A stretch of DNA of 9,735 nt, taken from the NCBI GenBank assembly GCA_027349615.1, contig DAIEML010000073.1, forward strand, positions 1 through 9,735, in the 5' to 3' direction. Positions within the stretch are counted from its first letter, which is position 1; every line of letters begins with the position of its first letter. Of the stretch, positions 1 to 6,872 are shown piece after piece. The stretch comes from Ignavibacteriales bacterium. Its GTDB lineage: Bacteria > Bacteroidota > Ignavibacteria > Ignavibacteriales > Ignavibacteriaceae. The notes under the pieces were generated by a model. It was not told where the DNA came from. It saw nothing but the letters and a program-made list of their open reading frames with translations, and did no database searches. Made by a program: the position numbers and the translations under genes.

Positions 1-2027
1 GTTAAGGTATCTTTAACAAAAATTCCGTTGTCAAAATCACCGTCACCAATTCTTGTATAAATAATATAACCATCCGGTTTTGCCGTCGGCTCAAGTGAAT
101 CAATTTCCGGTTTCCACTTTAATACAACATTATCATCAACTAAATCAGTGCTGAAATTATTAACCGGAAGCGGTTCAACAACATATTTAAAATTATTTTG
201 AACAGACAAGAATCTCAGCATTGCTTTATAAATTGCCCGCGCCACATCAAAACGAAATTGCGGATCCAAAGCAAACTTCATATCAATAAAATTTTGATGA
301 GACAAAAGCTCAATCAAAACAGCAGGAACATTCGGACGATAAACTTCGCTGTATTGCTGTGGATAAGCATCATTCGACGGCGATTCATCCATCAACTGCC
401 GGCGGCTCCATGCCGGATCATATTTGGAACGAATATCATTTGTAATTTGAGTTTGAATTAAATCTGCCAAATCCCGGCTTGCTAATCTTGAAACTCCATT
501 TGGAAAAGTAGATTTACCATCCTCGCCTTTAATACCATACAAAGCAAGAGTTCCGATTGTAGTGTCGTTGTGTGTTACACCAGCATCAGTGTGAAGCGCA
601 AGTGAAAGATCGATAGGAATTCCAAGTCCGTTTTCTTTTTTGTCGTTCGAAGAATTTCCATTAAGATAATTTACATACTTACTTCGATCTTGTTTATCAT
701 CATTATAATCATCTTGAGATTTGTTGAAGTCATAAAGTGAATCAGGAATACCTGCATATTGAAGATAATAGCGACTGCCTTCTACAAACTTGGGACGACC
801 ACTCGTCTTTCCGCTGCGAGTTACAATTCCCATTCCTCCGCCGAATCTTACTGCATCTCCAGAAACAATTTTTCCTGAGCTTGAACTTTTATTTGTTAAT
901 ACAACTTTATTTTCATCAGGATTGAATCCCTTAGAAAATTTGAACGTACCAAGATATTGCCAAGTGCTTCCACCAATTTGTTGATTAACTTTGTACTCGG
1001 TTTTTATTCCATCATGTACTACAATATAATTTGCATCATCAACATTTTGCTTTGAAGCATGATAAGAAATATAAATTGCATAATAACCTTCTTCTGGAAT
1101 ATCAGGCATCCAACTGATTGATGCAGTCACCGACAAACTTGAATTCGTTTCTCGATATGTTCCTTTTGTGAACGGATTGTAATCCACAGGGTAAGGCGGA
1201 TTACCCTCAGCAAATCCTTTTCCACTTCCATTTCGCCATTCGTACTCTTTGGTTTTAACTTGCTCAAAATATTTTTTCGATTTTATATTTTCTTTTGAAT
1301 CATTATCAACAACAACTGAATTTGTCTGAATATCTCTTTCACGCGGATCAAAAACCGTGGCACCGGCATTTTCAAGCATCGGAATTAAATATGGAATACA
1401 TATGGAATTTGGTAAAAGATCTTCGACAGATTGAAACAACCGCGGCCTCTGCCATTCCCATTTATCTTCTTTGGAATTATAATACCAGCCATGACTTGGA
1501 GCAACAACAATATTTCGATTTAACAATCCGTTTGATGGAATAAATTTTTTACTTGAATTTTCCACAATCGGCAAAGGTAAATTTGAAGCACTTGGGACAC
1601 GGCTTGAGTCAAACCGAAATTTATCTTTTCTAAAATAATTTGGTATAAAATCTTCAATCGGAAAATTTAATGACCGAATAGAAAATTTATATTTATCAAA
1701 TTGATTACCGAAAAATATTTTCGCCTCAGAATAAATTTCATTTACATTTTCTTCTCTGAATGGAAGAAAAGAAAACTGCCTATTCAAATTAATTGTGAAC
1801 GTCTTTTTTGCAGAATCAATTTTTACAGTTTCTACTTTTGTACCGTATGGAATTGTAAAATGGAATTCCCTTTTAGCAAACTCAGACTTGAATAGATCAA
1901 TTTTTTCATGAACAGTTAATTCTTTCTTTTCAATCTTTTCCTCTTTTATTACTTGCTTCGATGTACAGCCTATTAATCCAAACAATAGAAAAAAGAAAAT
2001 ATAAAATGTTTTGAATTGGTTTTTCAT
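1..2027 (-). CDS. Golvesin-domain N-acetylmuramoyl-L-alanine amidase lipoprotein, copy A (3' end beyond window)
   Basis: The frame is open from ATG at 2027-2025 to the left edge, giving 675 codons and no stop. The start is supported by a lipoprotein signal: a hydrophobic stretch, then LIGC with the lipidated Cys at 21. No other ATG follows the in-frame upstream TAA, and there is no clear Shine-Dalgarno. Order of parts: an N-terminal domain of unknown function (about 45-160); the first half of an Amidase_3-like zinc amidase (about 170-232; PSHGW with His179, likely second ligand Glu202, then an ENAG..VFDPRERD strand); a golvesin C-terminal-like domain (about 238-397); the second half of the amidase (His479 in ALHTDAG, likely catalytic Glu573 in VLIELLSHQNF); and the start of a fibronectin III domain (about 617 on). 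Family knowledge says such enzymes cut the MurNAc-L-Ala bond of peptidoglycan; an outer-membrane lipoprotein facing the periplasm is inferred. It is a close paralog of the complete gene upstream and probably shares its transcript. Such proteins are sometimes annotated as 'xanthan lyase'; I see no lyase domain. Confidence 0.82.
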   Translation of the reverse strand, partial: MKNQFKTFYIFFFLLFGLIGCTSKQVIKEEKIEKKELTVHEKIDLFKSEFAKREFHFTIPYGTKVETVKIDSAKKTFTINLNRQFSFLPFREENVNEIYSEAKIFFGNQFDKYKFSIRSLNFPIEDFIPNYFRKDKFRFDSSRVPSASNLPLPIVENSSKKFIPSNGLLNRNIVVAPSHGWYYNSKEDKWEWQRPRLFQSVEDLLPNSICIPYLIPMLENAGATVFDPRERDIQTNSVVVDNDSKENIKSKKYFEQVKTKEYEWRNGSGKGFAEGNPPYPVDYNPFTKGTYRETNSSLSVTASISWMPDIPEEGYYAIYISYHASKQNVDDANYIVVHDGIKTEYKVNQQIGGSTWQYLGTFKFSKGFNPDENKVVLTNKSSSSGKIVSGDAVRFGGGMGIVTRSGKTSGRPKFVEGSRYYLQYAGIPDSLYDFNKSQDDYNDDKQDRSKYVNYLNGNSSNDKKENGLGIPIDLSLALHTDAGVTHNDTTIGTLALYGIKGEDGKSTFPNGVSRLASRDLADLIQTQITNDIRSKYDPAWSRRQLMDESPSNDAYPQQYSEVYRPNVPAVLIELLSHQNFIDMKFALDPQFRFDVARAIYKAMLRFLSVQNNFKYVVEPLPVNNFSTDLVDDNVVLKWKPEIDSLEPTAKPDGYIIYTRIGDGDFDNGIFVKDTL

Positions 2028-2054
2028 AGAAGTATTTACAATTATATAAAGTGG

Positions 2055-2088
2055 ACTGCCAAATATTTTTCGCTCAATATTCGGCAGT
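2055..2088 (-). promoter_or_regulatory. 13-bp hairpin between the two amidase genes
   Basis: Arms 2055-2067 and 2076-2088 enclose an 8-nt loop. Read on the minus strand, the transcribed direction, all 13 positions pair with a single G-U wobble; read on the plus strand the same position is an A/C mismatch. That asymmetry favours an RNA hairpin in the minus-strand transcript. It starts 22 nt after the stop of copy B and ends 27 nt before the start of copy A. No T-run follows on the minus strand, so it is not a standard intrinsic terminator. A processing, stabilising or attenuating element is possible but unproven. Confidence 0.5.
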
Positions 2089-2110
2089 TAAATTTTAATT
2101 ACTTCAGAGT

Positions 2111-5100
2111 TTACATTCCCAAATAATTTAAAACAGCTTTCATTACTTCGTCTCTGTTTTGCTGTTCAAGAATCGTTTCAAATGGAAAACCGAAAACAAT
2201 AACTCCGTAATTTCCTTTGTAAGCAGTTCCAGCACTGAATTGATTTTCTGAATATCGCAAAATTGTTTTGCTGTCTTTTACATGTTCGATGGCATTTGGT
2301 GCAGTTACCGCATAAATTTTATCATTAAACTTTGAATTAAAATTGAAACCGATAAACTTCGGGATGAAAGATGAATCGGCAGAAAAAACTTCGCCGGTTC
2401 TTGCCGCATGATCGGTATCGAATTTATAGTGCAAAACTTTTTCTGCGAAACTAATATTTTCACTATCAAGCTTTGGTTGAGCAAACAAATCGCTTCCGAC
2501 ATACGAACCTGAAATAAAAATATTCCCGCCGGACTTACAATAACTTTCAATTTCTGATTTTAGCTTTTTCGGAAAAACTTCAAACCTTAATCCGTTTATC
2601 GAATCTTCCTTTGCTCTTTCCCAATGAGTAGATTTTTGTTCGCCTAAAATCAGATCAACGAATTTATAATTCTTCAAAGTTACTTCGCTATCTTCAACTG
2701 CTTGAGCGCTGACTGAAACAAACGGATAGCCGGCTTCTTTAATCGACAAGCCGTGTACATAAGGATAATCAAAAGTATTTCCGGCAATTACTTTTGCTTC
2801 GTAATCAGCATGACTCGCTCCCCAGCCTGGGTTATCATTTGAAATCCATTCATGAGTTGAATCGAAGTCATATTCACTTCCGGTAAAGCTTAAACCATAT
2901 TTATCAGGAATGCCTGGATCTTTTTCGTTAAAGAAGCCAATGAATTTTGGCGTTTTAATTGTCGCTGGCCCAGCAACTCTATAAAATCCATTTATAATTA
3001 AAACTGGTTTTTTATCATTATCCATTCTACAGACTGAAAGAATTGCACTAGGGAAACTTTCGCCTCCATTATTTACAGCGGTTACTTTGTAACTATAAAT
3101 AACTCCTGTTTTGATATTTTCAAAAACTGCTTTCGGCTGATCAACAATAATTCCATTATCAAAATCACCGTTATTAATTCTTGTGTAAACAATATATTTA
3201 TCCGGTATAGCCGTTGGTTCAAGCGAATCAGCTTTCGGTTTCCATGTTAAAGTTACATTTCCATTTTCATCAAGCGATGTTGTAAAATTTGTAACCGGCA
3301 AAGGCTCAACAACATAATTATAATGATATTGAGTTGAAAGAAAACGAAGCATTCCTTTATAAATTGCTCGCGCAACATCAAACTTGAATTGTGGATCGTG
3401 AACAAACTTCATATCAAGAAAATTTTGATGCGAAAGCATTTCAATTAAAACCGATGGAACGTTTTGATTCCGGGATTCGCTGTAGTAAGCATCATCAAGC
3501 TGCCTTCTTGTCCATGCCGGATCAAATTCTTTGTGAATATCAGTTACAATTTGTGTCTGCAAAATATCCGCGAGATCTCTGTTTGCTAAACGCGACATTC
3601 CATCAGGAAATACAACTTTATGTTTTGCATCCATTATATTATAAATCGAAAGAGTTCCAATTGTTGTATCGTTGTGCGTAACGCCTGCGTCGGTATGAAA
3701 AGCCAGTGAAAGATCGATCGGGATTCCAAGTCCTTTTACTTCACGATCGCGATTTGGCCCGAATGGTTTTCCGATAAGATAATTTACATATTCCGGTCGG
3801 CTTTGATAATCATCGTTGTAATCGTTTTTACCATCATTTAAATCATAAACTAAAGAGTCCGGCATTCCGGCATACTGAAGGTAGTAGCGCGCTCCTTCAA
3901 AAATTTTCGGACGTCCGCTTGCTGCACCACCTCTTTCAATAATTCCCATTCCGCCACCGAAACGAACTGCATCGGCAGAAACAATTTTGCCTGCTTCATC
4001 GCTTTGGTTTGTTAAAACAACTTTATCTGTTTGCAGATTATAACCTTTTGCAAATTTAAATTCGCCAAGATAAATCCAAGTGCTTCCGCCAATTTGCTCG
4101 TTAACTTTAAATTCAGTTTGAATTCCTTCATGATAAACTGTGTAACGTGCATCAGAAACATTTTTGTCCGATGCATTATAAGAAACATAAACCGAATAAT
4201 AACCTTCTTCCGGAATGTTTGGTATCCAGCTTATGTTTGCATCAGCAGAATTAGATGATTCTATTTCGCGATATGTTCCTTTTGTAAACGGATTGTAATC
4301 ATTTGGATACGGAGGATTACCAACTGCAAAGCCTGCACTGTCTCCATTTTTCCAAGTATGTTTTTTATCTTTTCCTTTTTCGATATAAAATTTTGATTTT
4401 AAATCTGAAGGTGAATCGTTATCAACAACAACGCAGTTTGCTTGCGGATCTCTTTCCCGCGGATCAAAAACAATTGCACCGGCATTTTCCAGCATTGGCA
4501 TTAAATAAGGGACAACAAATGAAAGCGGAATTAAATCTTCTACTGATTGAAAAAGTCTTGGGCGCTGCCATTCCCATCTATCTTCTCTATTTGCATAATA
4601 CCAGCCGTGGCTTGGCCAAACAACAATATTACGGTTGAACAATCCATTGGTTGGAATAAATTTTTTATCAGTGTTTTGAACTAACGGTGCGGGACGTGAT
4701 TCAGTCTTTTCAGGCATTCTGCTTCGGTCATATTCTGAAGAATTGTTTCTGTAGTAATTTGGAATTAAGTCTTCAATAGGTAAATGGATCGTTGTAATCG
4801 AATATTTATATTCACTAAATTCCTGTCCGAAGTAACTCTTTATTTCTGAATAAATTTCTTTTACGTTATTTTCTCTAAATGGTAAATATGAAAAATTTTT
4901 ATTCAATTCTATTTTTACAGACTTTGCTAAGGTATCAATTATTAAAGTATCGATTCTTGTCCCAGTTGGTATTTTAAATGCAAGATCATTTTTTTTGAAA
5001 TCAAACTTAAAATTTTCTGCAATATTGAAAATATTAGGTTTTGGCTTTTCCGGAGTTACATTTATAGTAACAGGCTGACTTGCGCAACTAATGAGCAACA

Positions 5101-5146
5101 ATGTTAAAATCGAAATGATAATATAAGTAGTGGTTTTGAGATTCAT
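2111..5146 (-). CDS. Golvesin-domain N-acetylmuramoyl-L-alanine amidase lipoprotein with FN3 and C-terminal domain, copy B
   Basis: This is a complete 1011-aa frame. A lipobox LISC places the lipidated Cys at 21; a weak AAGG lies just upstream of the ATG. Residues about 45-160 form a domain I cannot name. The amidase fold starts at about 172 with VVWPSHGW (His180, zinc ligand), probable second ligand Glu203, and a strand ending FDPRERD (228-233). A golvesin C-terminal-like domain is then inserted (about 239-397; PEEGYYSVYVSY, GGSTW..LGEF and ADAVRFGGG are typical). The amidase resumes with His484 (AFHTDAG) and catalytic-type Glu569 (VPSVLIEML), followed by the SHQNF...DPQF...ARAIYKGMLRFL helix region usual in Amidase_3. 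A fibronectin III domain spans about 613-706. The last 300 residues form an alpha/beta-looking domain with a GGNIFISGSYVG strand-turn and a GFPFE..LEQQNR ending. The predicted job is peptidoglycan remodelling from the periplasmic side of an envelope membrane; FN3 and golvesin parts may bind the wall or glycan. Activity is inferred from motifs only. It is the first gene of a minus-strand pair and is divergent from the cytochrome gene. Confidence 0.87.
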   Translation of the reverse strand: MNLKTTTYIIISILTLLLISCASQPVTINVTPEKPKPNIFNIAENFKFDFKKNDLAFKIPTGTRIDTLIIDTLAKSVKIELNKNFSYLPFRENNVKEIYSEIKSYFGQEFSEYKYSITTIHLPIEDLIPNYYRNNSSEYDRSRMPEKTESRPAPLVQNTDKKFIPTNGLFNRNIVVWPSHGWYYANREDRWEWQRPRLFQSVEDLIPLSFVVPYLMPMLENAGAIVFDPRERDPQANCVVVDNDSPSDLKSKFYIEKGKDKKHTWKNGDSAGFAVGNPPYPNDYNPFTKGTYREIESSNSADANISWIPNIPEEGYYSVYVSYNASDKNVSDARYTVYHEGIQTEFKVNEQIGGSTWIYLGEFKFAKGYNLQTDKVVLTNQSDEAGKIVSADAVRFGGGMGIIERGGAASGRPKIFEGARYYLQYAGMPDSLVYDLNDGKNDYNDDYQSRPEYVNYLIGKPFGPNRDREVKGLGIPIDLSLAFHTDAGVTHNDTTIGTLSIYNIMDAKHKVVFPDGMSRLANRDLADILQTQIVTDIHKEFDPAWTRRQLDDAYYSESRNQNVPSVLIEMLSHQNFLDMKFVHDPQFKFDVARAIYKGMLRFLSTQYHYNYVVEPLPVTNFTTSLDENGNVTLTWKPKADSLEPTAIPDKYIVYTRINNGDFDNGIIVDQPKAVFENIKTGVIYSYKVTAVNNGGESFPSAILSVCRMDNDKKPVLIINGFYRVAGPATIKTPKFIGFFNEKDPGIPDKYGLSFTGSEYDFDSTHEWISNDNPGWGASHADYEAKVIAGNTFDYPYVHGLSIKEAGYPFVSVSAQAVEDSEVTLKNYKFVDLILGEQKSTHWERAKEDSINGLRFEVFPKKLKSEIESYCKSGGNIFISGSYVGSDLFAQPKLDSENISFAEKVLHYKFDTDHAARTGEVFSADSSFIPKFIGFNFNSKFNDKIYAVTAPNAIEHVKDSKTILRYSENQFSAGTAYKGNYGVIVFGFPFETILEQQNRDEVMKAVLNYLGM

Positions 5147-5540
5147 TTTTTGCCTTGAATAAAATTAATATTCTATAATTAAATTTGACTATAAAAATAA
5201 TTAATGAAGACCATATTCTCTAACCGATCATCAAATAGTTTTTATTAAAATATATAACACTAATGTATTTTAAAATATGAGGTAAAAAATCGACCTTGAA
5301 TTATTTGGTTATTAAAATGATATTTTAACTGAATATGGCTGAAGGTTTTCATTCACAAATAAGTCCGATTAACTTTTGATTTTATTTTAATATTTTTTGT
5401 GAGGTATAAAAAATAAAATTAATTACCGTTTTCAAGTTTTATCGAAAATTAAATTTATAACGTAAACAAATTGGTCTTAATAAAATTAATTGCGGCTTGG
5501 CTAAAGGGTACTAGATAAAAACAGAAACGGAAACCTAAAA
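5147..5540. other. Divergent intergenic region, very AT-rich
   Basis: This 394-nt gap separates the minus-strand amidase pair from the plus-strand cytochrome and ppc, so promoters for both directions should lie here. I found no credible gene on either strand. No strong sigma70-like -35/-10 pair and no good Bacteroidetes-type TTTG/TAnnTTTG pair was found. The best plus-strand candidate is TTGCGG (5490-5495) with TAGATA (5512-5517), which is weak and would leave a very short leader. The main visible structure is the cluster of AT-rich octamers listed separately. Confidence 0.6.
5245..5390. repeat. Cluster of TATTTTAA / TTAAAATA octamers
   Basis: TATTTTAA occurs at 5266-5273, 5321-5328 and 5383-5390, and its complement TTAAAATA at 5245-5252 and 5270-5277. 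Together 5266-5277 form a perfect 12-bp palindrome. 5312-5318 and 5322-5328 form a second inverted repeat with a 3-nt centre. 5245-5252 pairs with 5266-5273 across 13 nt. The sites lie in the divergent promoter region and could bind a regulator or nucleoid protein. The local base composition is extremely AT-rich, so chance contributes. Confidence 0.3.
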
Positions 5541-6773
5541 ATGAAATTCATGTCAATTGCAGCTTGTTTGCTAATCATTTCTTCCAACTTCTTCGCTCAA
5601 TCTCCGCATGGCTCTAATTTTAAGATTGATTGCTCGTATTGCCATGAATCTACGGATTGGAAAGTTATCCCGATTAAAATTTCTTTTAACCATAATACTC
5701 AAACTTCATTTAAACTAACAGGCCAGCATTCATCTGTTGATTGTAGATCTTGCCACAAAAGTTTAATCTTTTCTGAAGTCAAAAGTAATTGCTCAAGCTG
5801 CCATAAAGATATTCATCAAAATAGCCTTGAAATAAATTGTTCAAAATGTCATTCTACTAAAAGCTGGATTGTAACTGATATTATTAAAATACACAACCAA
5901 AGCCGTATGCCTTTGGTTGGTGCTCATTTAAACGTTGATTGCGCGAGCTGCCATAAATATTATTTTAAACTTTATTTCCCACCAATTAGTATTTCTTGTA
6001 TAAGCTGCCATTCAAATAATTTTATATCTGCTCAATCTCCTAATCATATTCAAGCCGGATTTTCAACTGATTGCCAGGATTGCCATACAGCTAGAAATTT
6101 TACTTGGGCAGCGGATAATTTTAATCATAATTTTTTCCCTTTAACTGGCGGTCATAACATTTCAAATTGTTTTGTTTGTCACCAACAAGGTAATAATTTT
6201 AAAGGATTAACTACAGATTGTTATCCCTGCCATAGCAGCACTTATTTATCAACAACAGATCCTAATCATACTCAATTAAATTTTTCACACGATTGTTCAA
6301 TGTGTCATTCAATTATAAACTGGAGCAGTTCTACTTTTGACCACAGCAAAACTGGATTTCCATTAGTTGGTGCGCATGCATCGTTAAATTGCGTGCAATG
6401 TCATGCCTCCGGTTATACCAACACTCCATCGGCCTGTTACAATTGCCATCAAAATGATTATGCGAACACAAATAATCCGCCTCATAAATCTGCAGGCTTT
6501 CCAACAGATTGCACTCAATGCCATAATCAATCAGCATGGCAGCCGTCAACATTTAATCATTCTCAATTTCCTATAACTTCGGGAAGACATTCTGGATTGC
6601 AGTGCTCTGATTGCCACACAACAATTTCAAACTTTTCAATTTTTTCATGCATTACTTGTCATACTCACAGTCAGGCAAACACAGATCCGCATCATGGCGA
6701 AGTTGGCGGTTATGTTTACAGCCCGACCTCTTGTTATGGTTGTCATCCTACTGGCGGCGGAGGCGGAGATTAA
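5541..6773 (+). CDS. Exported 16-haem c-type cytochrome (cytochrome c3/c7-like repeats)
   Basis: This is a complete 410-aa protein. A Sec signal peptide spans about residues 1-19, with likely cleavage after FFA and before Gln20; ATG at 5550 is an alternative start that leaves the signal intact. There is no clear Shine-Dalgarno. The mature part holds 16 CxxCH haem-attachment motifs, with the first Cys at 31, 68, 84, 100, 134, 153, 178, 210, 227, 252, 284, 299, 324, 355, 370 and 398. Spacing repeats every three motifs (66-78 residues), giving five triheme units and a final single site. Recurrent non-motif histidines in FxH, GxH and PxH contexts match the haems one to one, which suggests bis-His ligation. 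No lipobox, transmembrane segment after the signal, or recognisable C-terminal sorting domain is present; the protein ends in a glycine run. The expected role is electron transfer in the periplasm or at the cell surface. Partners and redox substrate cannot be told from this window. No cytochrome maturation, porin or reductase genes adjoin it. It may be cotranscribed with ppc, 99 nt downstream. Confidence 0.92.
   Translation: MKFMSIAACLLIISSNFFAQSPHGSNFKIDCSYCHESTDWKVIPIKISFNHNTQTSFKLTGQHSSVDCRSCHKSLIFSEVKSNCSSCHKDIHQNSLEINCSKCHSTKSWIVTDIIKIHNQSRMPLVGAHLNVDCASCHKYYFKLYFPPISISCISCHSNNFISAQSPNHIQAGFSTDCQDCHTARNFTWAADNFNHNFFPLTGGHNISNCFVCHQQGNNFKGLTTDCYPCHSSTYLSTTDPNHTQLNFSHDCSMCHSIINWSSSTFDHSKTGFPLVGAHASLNCVQCHASGYTNTPSACYNCHQNDYANTNNPPHKSAGFPTDCTQCHNQSAWQPSTFNHSQFPITSGRHSGLQCSDCHTTISNFSIFSCITCHTHSQANTDPHHGEVGGYVYSPTSCYGCHPTGGGGGD
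5607..6746 (+). repeat. Five triheme protein repeats plus one partial unit
   Basis: Each unit reads PxH (or equivalent), about 8 residues, CxxCH, FxH, GxH, CxxCH, CxxCH. Units by residue: 23-88, 92-157, 169-231, 243-303, 315-374, and a last partial unit 384-402 with one haem. In nucleotides these are 5607-5804, 5814-6011, 6045-6233, 6267-6449, 6483-6662 and 6690-6746. Units 3 to 5 are the most alike (shared W/F, FPL.GAH and C.NCH..Y features); units 1 and 2 have drifted. This suggests growth by internal duplication. Confidence 0.85.
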
Positions 6774-6816
6774 TTATCGGCAACTCATACGTAGACTTTT
6801 TTGCTCACACTAATTT

Positions 6817-6870
6817 TCTTAAATATTTTGTTGATTTGTTAGTCAAATTTATCCAGAAAAATATTTAAGA
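6817..6870 (+). promoter_or_regulatory. 13-bp perfect inverted repeat ending 2 nt before the ppc start
   Basis: Arms 6817-6829 and 6858-6870 are exactly complementary and enclose a 28-nt centre, inside which a small ATTTG/CAAAT stem can form. The right arm covers the place where a ribosome would bind before ATG 6873, and no Shine-Dalgarno is seen there. In RNA this could sequester the start; in DNA it could be a split operator. The arms contain only two G/C pairs, so the stem is weak. The rest of the 99-nt gap (6774-6872) shows no terminator: a T6 run at 6797-6802 is not preceded by a stem. Confidence 0.4.
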
Positions 6871-6872
6871 TT

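Larger units (their letters stand above)
1..5146 (-). repeat. Tandem gene duplication: segment 1-2027 is paralogous to 3131-5146
   Basis: The two minus-strand genes align nearly end to end over the visible 675 residues; codon 675 of copy A corresponds to codon 672 of copy B (3131-3133). Identity by eye is about 80% around the first amidase motif and clearly lower in the N-terminal domain, with overall identity roughly two-thirds. Nucleotide similarity is visible too, but synonymous and replacement differences are everywhere, so this is an old duplication and not a recent copy or assembly artefact. A length difference occurs just before the catalytic Glu, where copy A has about eight extra residues. 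Confidence 0.9.

Noticed and set aside
198..1895. Several plus-strand open frames of 60-90 codons.
   Set aside because: They are antisense to the continuous minus-strand amidase frame, have low-complexity unconvincing proteins and no start signals, while the minus frame carries clear family motifs.
2041..2046. A TATAAT -10-like box on the minus strand just before copy A.
   Set aside because: No -35 at a usual distance (TTGGCA is only 10 nt upstream), and the start codon follows too closely. In AT-rich DNA such a hexamer is expected by chance.
3391..4638. Plus-strand open frames up to 111 codons opposite copy B.
   Set aside because: Antisense shadows of the amidase gene. Similar shadows appear at the matching places opposite copy A, which the paralogy of the real genes explains.
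1..5146. The duplicated region as an insertion sequence or an assembly duplication.
   Set aside because: No transposase or terminal repeats are present, and the two copies differ throughout at synonymous and non-synonymous sites.
5607..6746. Regularly spaced similar segments as a CRISPR or DNA-level tandem array.
   Set aside because: The periodicity is in the protein (CxxCH units in one open frame); the DNA repeats are too diverged and lie within a coding sequence.
6797..6802. A T6 run after the cytochrome gene as an intrinsic terminator.
   Set aside because: No GC-rich stem precedes it.
6331..6868. A minus-strand frame inside the cytochrome gene and a plus-strand frame spanning its 3' end.
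   Set aside because: Both overlap the CxxCH-rich reading frame in other frames and show no domain or signal of their own.
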